Shown here: positions 33,688-43,039 of the stretch, one piece after another | How the letters are laid out: every line of letters begins with the position of its first letter | Position numbering within the stretch: position 1 is the first letter of the stretch | DNA from: CANHBY01 sp046342195 | GTDB lineage: Bacteria > Pseudomonadota > Gammaproteobacteria > Burkholderiales > Burkholderiaceae_C | Assembly: GCA_046342195.1 (NCBI GenBank) | Contig: JBKDQE010000057.1 | Span: 1-64,000 of the forward strand | Direction: 5' to 3' | Length of the DNA: 64,000 nucleotides | Made by a program: the position numbers and the translations under genes | Notes under the pieces: model-generated | What the model saw: the letters and a program-made list of their open reading frames with translations, nothing else | What the model was told of the DNA's origin: nothing | Databases searched by the model: none

Positions 33688-36501
33688 TTATGAAACCGGG
33701 GCTTCCATTCGGGTGATCTGCTCAAAAAGACGGTCACGTGTGACTAAAAATTCTGCGAGGCGCTGACGCTCTTGCGCCACAACAACCTCGGGAGCCCGGG
33801 CGACAAAACTTGGGTTCGCCAATTTGGCTTCAGCCTTGCTCATTTCACCCTCCAGACGATGAATTTCTTTGTTCAAGCGTTCGCGCTCTGCAACCAAGTC
33901 AATTTTGATGCGCAGCGCCAGGCGGACATCACCTTGAACCGCCACCGCTGAATTTTGAGCAGCAGCGGCAAACGCTAATTCACTTTGCACGCTTTCTACC
34001 TCAGACAGCTTGCCCAAGGCCTGAAGAAAAGGAGCAGCCTGTGACACAAATTCGTGATCACCCAGGGCCACCAGAGGCACACGATGGGCGGGTGAAAGGT
34101 TCATTTCAGCGCGTAATTGCCGGCAAGAGAGCACCAAACCCTTGAACTTGCTCATCCATTTTTCAGCCGACTCATTGATCAGATCTGGCTGGCAGCGGGG
34201 GTAAGGAGCAAGAACGATGCCGCCAGATGAACCAAGCTGTTTTTTGCCGGCCAGGGGGGCGACTCGTTCCCATAACTCTGCGGTGATGAACGGTGTGATG
34301 GGATGAAGCAAACGCAAGAGGGTTTCAAGCACGCGAATCAGGGTGAACCTTGTGGCTTGCTGGGCAGATGAATCACCCTTGAGTTGAACTTTGGCCAATT
34401 CAATGTACCAATCACAATATTCTTCCCATACCCATTGATAAATTGATTGTGCAACATGATCGATTCGATAGTCGGCAAAAGCTTTTTCAACGGCGGCCTC
34501 GACCCTTTGCAGCTGGCTGATGACGCAGCGATCAGAGGGGCTGAGGGCAAGGTCTTGGAATGCGGCGTTGACTCCGCAATCATGACCCTCGCAATTCATC
34601 AAAACGAACTTGGTGGCATTCCAGAGCTTATTGCAGAAGTTGCGATAACCTTCACAGCGCTTCGCATCAAAATTGATGTTGCGCCCCAGGCTGGCCAAAG
34701 AGGCAAAAGTGAAACGCAAGGCGTCTGCCCCAAAGCCGGGAATGCCTTCGGGAAACTCTTTTTCGGTTTGTTGGCGTACCTCTTTGGCCGTTTCGGGGCG
34801 CCGCAAACCCATCACCCGTTTATCGAGCAGCGCGGGCAGGTCAATGCCGTCGATGAGGTCGACCGGGTCCAGCACATTGCCTTCTGATTTGCTCATTTTT
34901 TTCCCGTGAGCATCGCGCACCAAGCCATGAATGTAAACGTGCCGGAAAGGCACCTGGCCGGTGAAATGGGTCGTCATCATGATCATGCGGGCGACCCAGA
35001 AAAAAATGATGTCAAAGCCGGTGACCAACACACTGGAAGGGAGAAAAAGATCCAGTTCAGGGGTTTTTTCTGGCCAACCGAGCGTTGAAAATGGCACCAG
35101 CGCGGAAGAATACCAAGTATCCAGAACATCTTCGTCTCGCGTCAGGGGCCCGGTATAGCCGGCTGCAGTGGCCTTGGCACGCGCTTCGACTTCATTGCGG
35201 GCCACGAAGGTTTCCCCTTGGCTGCCATACCAGGCCGGAATTTGATGCCCCCACCAGAGCTGACGTGAAATACACCAATCCTGGATGTTTTTCATCCATT
35301 GCCTGTAGGTATTCACCCACTGCTCGGGGAAAAACTGAACCTTGCCCGCCTCCACCACTTCAGTGGCTTTCTGAGCAATGCTGCGACCATCCGGGCCGGG
35401 CTGGCTCATGGCCACGAACCATTGGTCTGTCAGCATGGGCTCGATAACCTGCCCCGTGCGGGCGCAACGTGGCACCATCAATTTGTGTTTTTTGACTTCG
35501 ACCAGCAAGCCCTGATCACTCAGGTCAGCGACCACGCGCTGGCGTGCCACAAAACGATCCAGACCTTGATAAGCCAAGGGGGCGTTTTCGTTGATTTTGG
35601 CTTCGAGGGTAAGTACAGAAATGAGCGGCAAATGATGGCGCAGTCCGACGGCATAATCATTAATATCGTGGGCCGGAGTCACCTTGACCACCCCCGTTCC
35701 GAAGGTGCGATCAACATAGTCGTCGGCAATCACGGGAATGGTGCGGTCACACAGGGGGAGGCGCACCCGACGCCCGACCAGGTGCGCATAACGCTCGTCT
35801 TCGGGGTGCACCATGACGGCGACATCACCCAGCAAGGTTTCTGGCCGGGTTGTTGCCACAACCAGCTCACCCAGGCCATCCTCCAGCGGATAACGGATAT
35901 GCCACAAAAAGCCATCTTCTTCCTCGGCCTCGACTTCGAGGTCCGAGACGGCCGACTTCAACACAGGGTCCCAGTTGACCAGGCGCTTGCCGCGGTAAAT
36001 CAGGCCCTCTTCAAAGAGGCGCACAAAAGTTTCTGTGACCACCGCAGACAACTTGTCGTCCATGGTGAAATATTCGTGCGCCCAACTGACAGAATCACCC
36101 ATGCGACGCATTTGGCGAGTGATGGTCGAGCCGGATTGAGCCTTCCATGCCCACACCCGTTGAAGAAAATCAGGGCGGCCTAGATCATGGCGATTGAGCC
36201 CCTGTTCTTGCAATTGACGCTCCACCACAATTTGTGTGGCAATACCTGCATGATCAGTGCCCGGTATCCATAAAGTGTTGTGGCCCCGCATGCGGTGATA
36301 GCGGGTGAGGGAATCCATGATGGTCTGGTTGAAGGCGTGACCCATATGCAGCGTTCCGGTCACATTGGGCGGGGGAAGCTGAATTGAAAAAGAAGGCCTG
36401 GATGGATCCAGGGTGGGCTGGTAAACACCAAGCCCCTCCCAGAGAGGGCCCCAATGGGCTTCAATGGCTGCGGGCTCAAAAAATGGGGCAAGATCAGTCA
36501 T
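33688..36501 (-). CDS. valS: Valine-tRNA ligase
   Basis: ValS (937 residues) charges tRNA-Val. PPPNVTGTLHMGH (about 43-55) is the HIGH motif and KMSKSEGNVLDP (about 535) the KMSKS loop. The editing domain with TTRPETLLGDVAVMVHPED lies between them. The C-terminal coiled-coil arm reads INKEIHRLEGEMSKAEAKL in variant form. Length is normal. It converges with the orphan regulator with only 29 bases between them. Confidence 0.96.
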   Translation of the reverse strand: MTDLAPFFEPAAIEAHWGPLWEGLGVYQPTLDPSRPSFSIQLPPPNVTGTLHMGHAFNQTIMDSLTRYHRMRGHNTLWIPGTDHAGIATQIVVERQLQEQGLNRHDLGRPDFLQRVWAWKAQSGSTITRQMRRMGDSVSWAHEYFTMDDKLSAVVTETFVRLFEEGLIYRGKRLVNWDPVLKSAVSDLEVEAEEEDGFLWHIRYPLEDGLGELVVATTRPETLLGDVAVMVHPEDERYAHLVGRRVRLPLCDRTIPVIADDYVDRTFGTGVVKVTPAHDINDYAVGLRHHLPLISVLTLEAKINENAPLAYQGLDRFVARQRVVADLSDQGLLVEVKKHKLMVPRCARTGQVIEPMLTDQWFVAMSQPGPDGRSIAQKATEVVEAGKVQFFPEQWVNTYRQWMKNIQDWCISRQLWWGHQIPAWYGSQGETFVARNEVEARAKATAAGYTGPLTRDEDVLDTWYSSALVPFSTLGWPEKTPELDLFLPSSVLVTGFDIIFFWVARMIMMTTHFTGQVPFRHVYIHGLVRDAHGKKMSKSEGNVLDPVDLIDGIDLPALLDKRVMGLRRPETAKEVRQQTEKEFPEGIPGFGADALRFTFASLASLGRNINFDAKRCEGYRNFCNKLWNATKFVLMNCEGHDCGVNAAFQDLALSPSDRCVISQLQRVEAAVEKAFADYRIDHVAQSIYQWVWEEYCDWYIELAKVQLKGDSSAQQATRFTLIRVLETLLRLLHPITPFITAELWERVAPLAGKKQLGSSGGIVLAPYPRCQPDLINESAEKWMSKFKGLVLSCRQLRAEMNLSPAHRVPLVALGDHEFVSQAAPFLQALGKLSEVESVQSELAFAAAAQNSAVAVQGDVRLALRIKIDLVAERERLNKEIHRLEGEMSKAEAKLANPSFVARAPEVVVAQERQRLAEFLVTRDRLFEQITRMEAPVS

Positions 36502-36766
36502 GGGAAATACCCGTCACAAGTGAAAAAATGGCAAATTGGCAGTGAGTATTGATTGTAGAGAGTTGGATTTTTCCAAAACAGGACTTTCCAAACAAGCCCT
36601 GAACCACGCCCGCCGCCCAATCGATGATCCTGTCAATAAGTACCGGGATTGTATTTTTATTCGTTGACCTGAAGCTCATTTTTGATGCTCGAATGCCGTT
36701 GTAGAGTCATCGTTGTCAAGACCCATCACGCCTCTTATTCACAATTTCCCCAAAGGAATATTCTCC

Positions 36767-37543
36767 ATGAGCAAAGCCAAAATTTTGTCCCGTGCCCTGA
36801 CCTGCGCCACAATGGCTGTGGCTCAAATGTCTGTCATGGCCGCTCCTCTTGAAATTGCAGGCTCCACCACCGTTGAAAAAACCATCATTGAGCCGACCAA
36901 GGCGGCGGCAACAGCAGCTACAGGCGTTGAAGCCAAAATGATGCCGGTGGGGTCGGTCAAGGGGCTGCAAATGCTTTTTGAAGGCCGAGTGACAGTGGCT
37001 GCGTTGTCTGATACCTTGGAAGACGCCACGGCCGCACTGCGCAAAACGGGTTTTTCTCAGGTGCCTGCCAATGCCAAGTTTACGCCGGTGTTCAAAGAAC
37101 GTCTGGTGCCAATTGTTCACCCCAACAACTCGGTTGCTGCCCTCTCGCGTGAGCAGTTGCGAGATCTGTTCACGGGCAAACTCAACAATTGGAAGCAAGT
37201 GGGGGGCCCTGATGCCCCTGTGGCCTTGGTCTTGCCTGCCCGCGCTTCAGGGACACGCAGTTCGATTGATCGTGAGGTGTTGGGTGGCAATGCCGCAGCC
37301 GCAACCGCCAAGGAAGTACGCACCGCTGCCGCTGAAGTTGGCGAAGTGGCGCGAGACCCCAATGCCATTGGCCTGGTGGGTGAAGGCACCGCAGCCAGTG
37401 GCGGCTCAAAAATCAAGGAAGTGAAAGGCCCCGACATTGCGCGCACTTTGGGTTTTGTGACCTTGGGTGAGCCCGCAGGTGATGCCAGCAAGCTGATTCA
37501 ATTCTGGAAAACCCCCGATGCTCAAAAACAATTTGCCCAGTAA
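36767..37543 (+). CDS. Periplasmic phosphate-binding-like protein (PstS family)
   Basis: A 258-residue exported protein. The signal peptide covers about residues 1-26 (ending VMAAPLE). IAGSTTVEKTIIEP and ASGTRSSIDREVL are the phosphate-loop regions of PstS-type proteins. AAAGGA precedes ATG 36767; the open frame begins 54 bases earlier without a ribosome site. No pstCAB genes follow; a chemoreceptor gene does, so a sensing rather than transport role is plausible. Confidence 0.8.
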   Translation: MSKAKILSRALTCATMAVAQMSVMAAPLEIAGSTTVEKTIIEPTKAAATAATGVEAKMMPVGSVKGLQMLFEGRVTVAALSDTLEDATAALRKTGFSQVPANAKFTPVFKERLVPIVHPNNSVAALSREQLRDLFTGKLNNWKQVGGPDAPVALVLPARASGTRSSIDREVLGGNAAAATAKEVRTAAAEVGEVARDPNAIGLVGEGTAASGGSKIKEVKGPDIARTLGFVTLGEPAGDASKLIQFWKTPDAQKQFAQ

Positions 37544-37628
37544 CTAAAGGCAAAAGGGCAGCGTGGCCTTGGCTTCTGCTGCTCTGTTTGCTGTGAAATA
37601 GATCGAGAAATCAATGCGAGGGGCTACC

Positions 37629-39170
37629 ATGAAATGGTTCCATACCACGGCTGGAAAATTGATAGGCACGTTTGGCGCAGTCGGTATTGCTTTAACAGTG
37701 GTTGTTTTGCTCTGTTTATTGGCCCTGGTTCAAACGGGCAAAAAGCTTGAAATTGCCTCCACGGTTGAGTTGCAAGAAATCTCCACCCTGGCCGAGTTGG
37801 AAGCCGGGCTGAACGCGTCGGCAATTATTCTGCGAGACCTTGGGCTCAATGAAGACATGAAAGTCCAGGAGCGCCTGCTGGGTGAACTGAAAAAAACAGA
37901 TTCTGACACCCAGGCACACGTTCAACGTATCCTCTCTCAGGCGAGCGCCGACAGCCAATGGGTAGAAAAAATGAAATCTGCGCTCAAGGCGGTAGAAAAC
38001 GCTCGCAAGATGGTGCTTGATGCCATCGACGAAGCACGTTTTGATGACCTCAAACCGTTGCTCATCGATAAATACCGGCCTGTTCAGCTCGAATTGGCCT
38101 CGGTGCTTCGAGCCCGTTCCGCCGAGCGCGCCCAAGCCGCTCGCGAGAGCGCTGACAGCACCAACCTCTGGATCAGCAAAATTCAATGGGCTTTGATATC
38201 CACCCTGGCCGCGGTGCTGTCGGTAGGCGCAATCATTGTCAGCTGGGTTGTGAAGCGCCTTGTGCGAACGCTGGGAGGCGAGCCAGGTGAGGTGGCATCT
38301 CTCTTGGGCCATATTGCCAAAGGTGATTTAACTTCCAAGGTTCAACTTCGCCCAGGAGATACCGCCAGTGTGATGGCGGCACTGGCCCAAATGCAAACCA
38401 ACATCGCTGACATTATTAAGTCTGTGCGGTCAAGCGCAGAATCTGTGGCCACCGCCAGTAATGAAATTGCCCAAGGCAATGGCGACCTCAGTAGTCGAAC
38501 CGAGCAGCAGGCCAGTGCCTTACAAGAAACAGCCTCATCCATGGAGCACCTCGGCTCAGCCGTGCGCACCACGGCCGACCATGCCAACCATGCCAGTTCA
38601 CTGGCCACCCAAGCCTCTGGAGTAGCGCGCGAAGGGGGCGCGACTGTCGAGGAGGTAGTGGTCACCATGCGGGGCATCAACGATAGTGCCGCACGAATTT
38701 CTGATATTACCTCTGTCATTGATGGCATTGCTTTCCAAACGAACATTCTGGCTCTGAATGCGGCGGTTGAGGCGGCCCGCGCCGGTGATCATGGACGCGG
38801 TTTTGCCGTCGTGGCCAGCGAGGTACGCAGCCTTGCAACACGATCGGCCGAGGCGGCCCGGGAAATCAAGGGCTTGATTGCCGCCAGTATGGAACGCGTC
38901 GAAAAAGGCTCGTCTTTAGTCAATCAAGCCGGGCAAACGATGTCCCGGGTGGTGGAATCTATTCAAAATGTTGACAAGTTGATTCAGGATATTTCCGGAG
39001 CAAGCGCATCTCAAAGCGCCAGCGTGGCCCAGGTCGGCTCTGCCGTACACTCGATTGACCAATCAACCCAACAAAATGCTGCCTTGGTCGAAGAGGGTGC
39101 CGCAGCAGCCGCCAGCCTGAAACAGCAAGCCCATCAGTTGGTGGTTGCGGTATCGGCTTTCAAGGTGTAG
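37629..39170 (+). CDS. Methyl-accepting chemotaxis protein
   Basis: A 513-residue inner-membrane chemoreceptor. Helix 1 is at about residues 10-35, the periplasmic part (about 36-182) is all-helical four-helix-bundle type, and helix 2 is about 183-206. A HAMP domain follows (about 207-260). The signalling tip is IDGIAFQTNILALNAAVEAA, and GRGFAVVASEVRSLATRSAE is the CheA-binding region. GAGGGG precedes ATG 37629. It lies 85 bases after the phosphate-binding-like gene. No CheW or CheA genes are in the window. Confidence 0.93.
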   Translation: MKWFHTTAGKLIGTFGAVGIALTVVVLLCLLALVQTGKKLEIASTVELQEISTLAELEAGLNASAIILRDLGLNEDMKVQERLLGELKKTDSDTQAHVQRILSQASADSQWVEKMKSALKAVENARKMVLDAIDEARFDDLKPLLIDKYRPVQLELASVLRARSAERAQAARESADSTNLWISKIQWALISTLAAVLSVGAIIVSWVVKRLVRTLGGEPGEVASLLGHIAKGDLTSKVQLRPGDTASVMAALAQMQTNIADIIKSVRSSAESVATASNEIAQGNGDLSSRTEQQASALQETASSMEHLGSAVRTTADHANHASSLATQASGVAREGGATVEEVVVTMRGINDSAARISDITSVIDGIAFQTNILALNAAVEAARAGDHGRGFAVVASEVRSLATRSAEAAREIKGLIAASMERVEKGSSLVNQAGQTMSRVVESIQNVDKLIQDISGASASQSASVAQVGSAVHSIDQSTQQNAALVEEGAAAAASLKQQAHQLVVAVSAFKV

Positions 39171-39277
39171 CCGGATTGTCAAGCCAGAGCCTGTAGGGTA
39201 AGAATTGATCCGGAAATTTTAAGCGGCACCGATGTACCATTCCCCGGATGATTTCAACCTCTACAGCCTCTTGAATC

Positions 39278-39739
39278 ATGGAACGCAACACACGACAACG
39301 CTCGGCCATCCGTGACGCCATTGCCCAAGCCGGGCGCCCTCTCTTGCCTGGTGAAGTGCTTGCTGCCGCGCAAAGCACCTCGCCGGGCCTGAGTATTGCC
39401 ACCGTTTACCGCCACCTTCGCACACTTCTAGAAGACGGTGAATTGCAGCCTGTCAATTTGCCCGGAGAAAACACCCGTTATGAACGGGCAGGCGCCGGCC
39501 ATCATCATCATTTTCAGTGCCTGGTTTGCCAGCGGGTGTTTGAGGTCAAGGCGTGCCCAGGCAATCTTTCGTCCCTGGCCCCTGCGGGGTTCACGGTCGA
39601 AGACCATGACCTGACTTTATACGGGCGCTGCATTGATTGCGCCTTGACTCACCCAGCAGACCAATCTGCCCGCCAAGCCGGCGCCAAAAGCGCTTGCAAC
39701 CCGTGCCGTTCACACTCCAAACAACCCTTGATTGCCTGA
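39278..39739 (+). CDS. Fur-family metalloregulator, probably Zur
   Basis: A 153-residue regulator. The winged helix contains SIATVYRHLRTLLEDGEL. The metal site has GAGHHHHFQCLVCQRVFEV with a Cys-x-x-Cys zinc pair, followed by the second pair CIDC and an unusual Cys-rich tail. ATG 39278 is near the start of the conserved helix (RQRSAIRDAIAQAG). The operon behind it encodes a Zrg-like zinc-uptake set, which favours Zur. A Zur-like operator was not found upstream. Confidence 0.8.
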   Translation: MERNTRQRSAIRDAIAQAGRPLLPGEVLAAAQSTSPGLSIATVYRHLRTLLEDGELQPVNLPGENTRYERAGAGHHHHFQCLVCQRVFEVKACPGNLSSLAPAGFTVEDHDLTLYGRCIDCALTHPADQSARQAGAKSACNPCRSHSKQPLIA

Positions 39740-39802
39740 TTTTGCAAGCAAGCCAGGCATGCTGCCTGATTAAGTAGGCCAGCCAAGCCCAAGGGACAAC
39801 TT

Positions 39803-40408
39803 ATGAAACCAAAAAACCGATTGATTTTTTGCGCAACCCCCTTGATCATCGCACTGCTTTGCAGTTCAGCGATTGCAGGCAAAACTCATGTTCACGGTGT
39901 CGTGAAGCTCAACGTGGCGGTCGAAACACGCGAAGAGATCACTGCATTCGACGGGCCAAAAGACGGGAGCAAGATACGAACCAAAGTCAGTGATGTCAGC
40001 ATTGCCCTGGAAATGCCGTTGGACAGCCTGCTGGGTTTTGAGCGGGCCCCTCGCACTGATGCCGAACGCCAAAGCGCTGCCTCTGCCGTTGTCAAAATAC
40101 GCGATGCCAAAGCACTTTTTCAGTTTGACTCCCGGGCCGAGTGTGAACAGAATGGGGAAGTTGTTGTCAAGGCTCCGGTTCTGGAGCCACTTTCTGCGGC
40201 TTCAAGGCCTGATAATCACCATGGCGACTTGGAGGCCACCTACCGTTTCACATGCAGAAAGCCGCCATTTTTGGGCCGTCTGGACGTGCGGCTGTTCGAG
40301 GCTTTTCGCCGAGTCAAACGCATTGAAGTTCAAGCCGCAGGGCCTAAAGGGCAGAAAAAAATGGTTCTGTATCCTTCTTCCTCAGTACTGCTTTGGCCGG
40401 AACCATGA
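39803..40408 (+). CDS. DUF2796 (ZrgA-like) periplasmic metal-binding protein
   Basis: A 201-residue exported protein. The signal peptide ends near SSAIAGK, and the mature part begins KTHVHGVVKLNVAVETRE, the His-containing start of DUF2796. ALEMPLDSLLGFERAP is the core family motif and DNHHGDLEATYRFTC the second. The related ZrgA of Vibrio belongs to a zinc-regulated uptake system. It overlaps the ATPase gene by four bases. Confidence 0.82.
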   Translation: MKPKNRLIFCATPLIIALLCSSAIAGKTHVHGVVKLNVAVETREEITAFDGPKDGSKIRTKVSDVSIALEMPLDSLLGFERAPRTDAERQSAASAVVKIRDAKALFQFDSRAECEQNGEVVVKAPVLEPLSAASRPDNHHGDLEATYRFTCRKPPFLGRLDVRLFEAFRRVKRIEVQAAGPKGQKKMVLYPSSSVLLWPEP

Positions 40409-41103
40409 GCTTTAAGTCCTCTGACATGGTGCTCAGCCTCGAAGATATCGCCTTCCGTTACCCCGGTACCGCGCAAGACATCTTGACTATGGCCAGCCTC
40501 CAGTTGCAAGCGGCAGACCGAATGCTGATTTGTGGCGACAGCGGATGCGGAAAAAGCACGCTACTGTCGCTGTCGGCGGGGGTGATTTTGCCGCATCGTG
40601 GCAGGGTGTGCCTGCTTGGAAAAAACTGGCAAACCATGACCGCCGCAGCTCGCGATGCTTGGCGGGTTGATCATGTCGGCTATATTTTTCAGCAATTCAA
40701 CCTCTTGCCCTACCTGACTGTGATTGAAAACGTTTTAATGCCTTGTCGTTTTTCCAGGCTTCGTGCCCAGCGTGCGCGTCAATTTCATGGCAGTGAGGTT
40801 CATGCCGCACAAATACTGCTGGCGGCACTAGGCCTGAACAAGCCCCTGTGGCCAGCACGCGCCATAACGCTCTCTGTCGGGCAGCAGCAACGGGTTGCGG
40901 CTGCCCGGGCCCTGATCGGGTGCCCTGAGCTTGTGATCGCCGACGAGCCCACTTCGGCCTTGGATGAGGCCAGTCGAGACTCTTTCATGCAACTTTTGAT
41001 TCAACAATGTGAAAATAGCCGCAGTGCTTTACTTTTTGTCACCCATGATTCACGTTTAAGCCTTTATTTCAATGCCGTGCTGAACCTCTCCCTTGTGAAT
41101 TAA
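40405..41103 (+). CDS. ABC transporter ATP-binding protein (LolD/MacB type)
   Basis: A 232-residue ATPase. GDSGCGKSTLLSL is Walker A, LSVGQQQRVAAARALIG the signature (Val for the usual Gly), and LVIADEPTSALD Walker B. Its pairing with a FtsX/MacB-like permease predicts a mechano-type ABC complex. The ATG overlaps the previous stop (ATGA). A repeat unit follows at 41113. Confidence 0.88.
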   Translation: MSFKSSDMVLSLEDIAFRYPGTAQDILTMASLQLQAADRMLICGDSGCGKSTLLSLSAGVILPHRGRVCLLGKNWQTMTAAARDAWRVDHVGYIFQQFNLLPYLTVIENVLMPCRFSRLRAQRARQFHGSEVHAAQILLAALGLNKPLWPARAITLSVGQQQRVAAARALIGCPELVIADEPTSALDEASRDSFMQLLIQQCENSRSALLFVTHDSRLSLYFNAVLNLSLVN

Positions 41104-41112
41104 GCCTCACTT

Positions 41113-41130
41113 TAGGGCCTGTTAACAACA
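41113..41130 (+). repeat. TAGGGCCTGTTAACA short dispersed repeat, copy 1
   Basis: This short unit occurs four times in the window (41113, 43711, 46231, 55485), always at or just after a gene end or start. The sequence resembles terminal repeats of IS5-type elements, but no transposase sits beside it. Confidence 0.5.
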
Positions 41131-41151
41131 CTAGGCAGACTCAAAAATATC

Positions 41152-42423
41152 ATGATCTGGCGTAGTTTATGGCTGTTGGCTTGGCGGAGTGCCTGGTTTC
41201 GAAAGTTCGGGCTGGCTTGGGTGGTGCTCAGTATGGCCCTGTCAAGCTTTTTGTTACTGACCGTGGAGCGCATTCGTCATGATGTGCGTCACAATTTTTC
41301 AAGCGCTGTATCTGGAACGGATCTCATCATCGGCGCGCGCAGTGGCTCGGCCCAGCTACTGCTTTACTCAGTGTTTCGCATCGGGCAAGCCACTGATCAT
41401 ATTCGCTATGGCAGCCTGCAAAAGCTGGAACAAGATCCAAGAGTAGCCTGGGTGGTGCCCCTGTCCTTGGGTGACTCACATCGGAGCTTCCCGGTCGTGG
41501 GCACTTCGGTGGCTTATTTTGATCATTTTCGCTACGGTGATCAGCGTGCGCTGGCGTTGGCACAGGGGCGCCGCTTTGAGCAAACCTTCGAGGCGGTCAT
41601 CGGAGCTCAAGTGGCCAAGGGGCTGGGCTACCGCTTGGGCCAGCCCCTGATTTTGCGTCACGGCGCCGGAGAAATCGAATCAAACGATCATGCTGACAAG
41701 CCTTTTACCGTGGTCGGCATTCTTGAAAGCACTGGCACGCCAGTGGATCGCTCGGTGCATATCAGTTTGGCCGGCATGGAGGCTTTGCACCTCGATGGGT
41801 GGGCTGGTATACCCATTCCGGGCCTAAAAAATTCAGATCCATCAACTCTTGATCATCCTCTCACACCACGTTTTGTTACAGCCGCTTTGATTGGGTTGAA
41901 ATCACGGTCGGCTGTGTTTTCAATGCAACGGCAGGTCTCCGAGTTTAAGGCGGAGCCCCTGATGGCCATACTTCCCGGCGTGGCCTTGGATGAACTTTGG
42001 GGGAGCGTTGAAATGGCTGAAAGCGCGTTGTTGCTCATGAGCAGTCTTGTCGCCCTGGTCAGCCTGGCTGGCCTGATTGCGGTGGTCGTGACGGCATTGG
42101 AACAACGACGCCGAGAGCTTGCTGTGCTTCGTTCGATCGGGGCAGGCCCTGCTCGCATTTGGGCCTTGCTGGGTCTGGAGGGCTTATTACTGAGCAGTTT
42201 CGGCGCCCTGTTGGGCCTGCTCACCTGGGCTGGGGCTTTATGGCTTGCTGCCCCTTGGGTTCAGGCTCACTACGGAATCAGATTGAGTATGGGAAGGCTC
42301 ACCCACAATGAGGTTATGCTCGTGGCAGGTGTTTTGTGCGCTGGCACCTTGGCCAGCCTGTTGCCCGCTTGGCGGGCTTATCGATTGGCCCTGATCGACG
42401 GGCTGTCTCCCAAAGGGGGGTAA
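41152..42423 (+). CDS. FtsX/MacB-like ABC permease
   Basis: A 423-residue membrane protein. One N-terminal helix (about 18-40) is followed by a large periplasmic domain (about 41-280) and three C-terminal helices (about 285-410), the MacB_PCD/FtsX layout. TALEQRRRELAVLRSIGAG is the coupling-helix region. It works with the ATPase encoded 48 bases upstream. In Zrg-like loci the set is linked to zinc uptake; lipoprotein or metal-chaperone handling are other options. Confidence 0.85.
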   Translation: MIWRSLWLLAWRSAWFRKFGLAWVVLSMALSSFLLLTVERIRHDVRHNFSSAVSGTDLIIGARSGSAQLLLYSVFRIGQATDHIRYGSLQKLEQDPRVAWVVPLSLGDSHRSFPVVGTSVAYFDHFRYGDQRALALAQGRRFEQTFEAVIGAQVAKGLGYRLGQPLILRHGAGEIESNDHADKPFTVVGILESTGTPVDRSVHISLAGMEALHLDGWAGIPIPGLKNSDPSTLDHPLTPRFVTAALIGLKSRSAVFSMQRQVSEFKAEPLMAILPGVALDELWGSVEMAESALLLMSSLVALVSLAGLIAVVVTALEQRRRELAVLRSIGAGPARIWALLGLEGLLLSSFGALLGLLTWAGALWLAAPWVQAHYGIRLSMGRLTHNEVMLVAGVLCAGTLASLLPAWRAYRLALIDGLSPKGG

Positions 42424-42431
42424 CGCGCCAT

Positions 42432-43007
42432 ATGATGTCAAAACCCGTCAACCACGGCCTGAAGGCTTTAGCGCTGATACTGGTGCTGTTTGCACTGGTT
42501 GGGGCGCCTTCATTCGCACAAAAATCACTTGCCCCCGGGGCACCCCAAACAATCACGTGGGAATCTTTGGTTCCTCAAGGTTGGGACCCCTCAAAGCAGT
42601 TTCGCGGGCGCGAGCGTGACGTCAGCACCATCCAGGAAGGCAGCGCTATTGAGGTTGAAATGATGCGGGAACTGCGCGAAATCTGGGATAACGCACCCAT
42701 ACGCACTGACTTGCAAGGCGCTCGCATCAAACTTCCTGGCTATGTGGTTCCCATTGATGCTCCGCAAGGTGGCCGAGTGAGCCAATTTTTGCTGGTGCCT
42801 TACTTTGGAGCTTGCATCCACAGCCCTCCCCCACCTGCCAACCAGATTGTCCATGTCACCCTGAAAGCCCCTGGACGTTGGCGCACCATGGATGCCGTGT
42901 GGGTTTCTGGCACGCTGACCACTCAACGGCAAAATTCTTCCATGGGCATCAGCGGTTACGCCATGACTGCTGATTTTGTGCAAGCGTATCATGGCCCATC
43001 TCAATGA
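42432..43007 (+). CDS. DUF3299 exported protein
   Basis: A 191-residue exported protein. The signal peptide ends near PSFAQKS. LPGYVVPIDAPQGG and FLLVPYFGACIHSPPPPANQ are the conserved DUF3299 motifs, the latter with a Cys-x-His pair that could bind metal. It follows the permease after eight bases. The two start codons at 42432 and 42435 cannot be told apart. Confidence 0.8.
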   Translation: MMSKPVNHGLKALALILVLFALVGAPSFAQKSLAPGAPQTITWESLVPQGWDPSKQFRGRERDVSTIQEGSAIEVEMMRELREIWDNAPIRTDLQGARIKLPGYVVPIDAPQGGRVSQFLLVPYFGACIHSPPPPANQIVHVTLKAPGRWRTMDAVWVSGTLTTQRQNSSMGISGYAMTADFVQAYHGPSQ

Positions 43008-43039
43008 CGGATATGACTCAATCCATCTTGAGCCTGCTA

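Noticed and set aside
35299..36183. 294-codon open frame on the plus strand
   Set aside because: It lies inside valS on the other strand and has no ribosome site or family motif. It is a shadow of a high-GC coding region.
39180..39277. Search for a Zur operator upstream of the Fur-family regulator
   Set aside because: No match to the usual Zur palindrome was seen; the Zur call rests on gene context alone.
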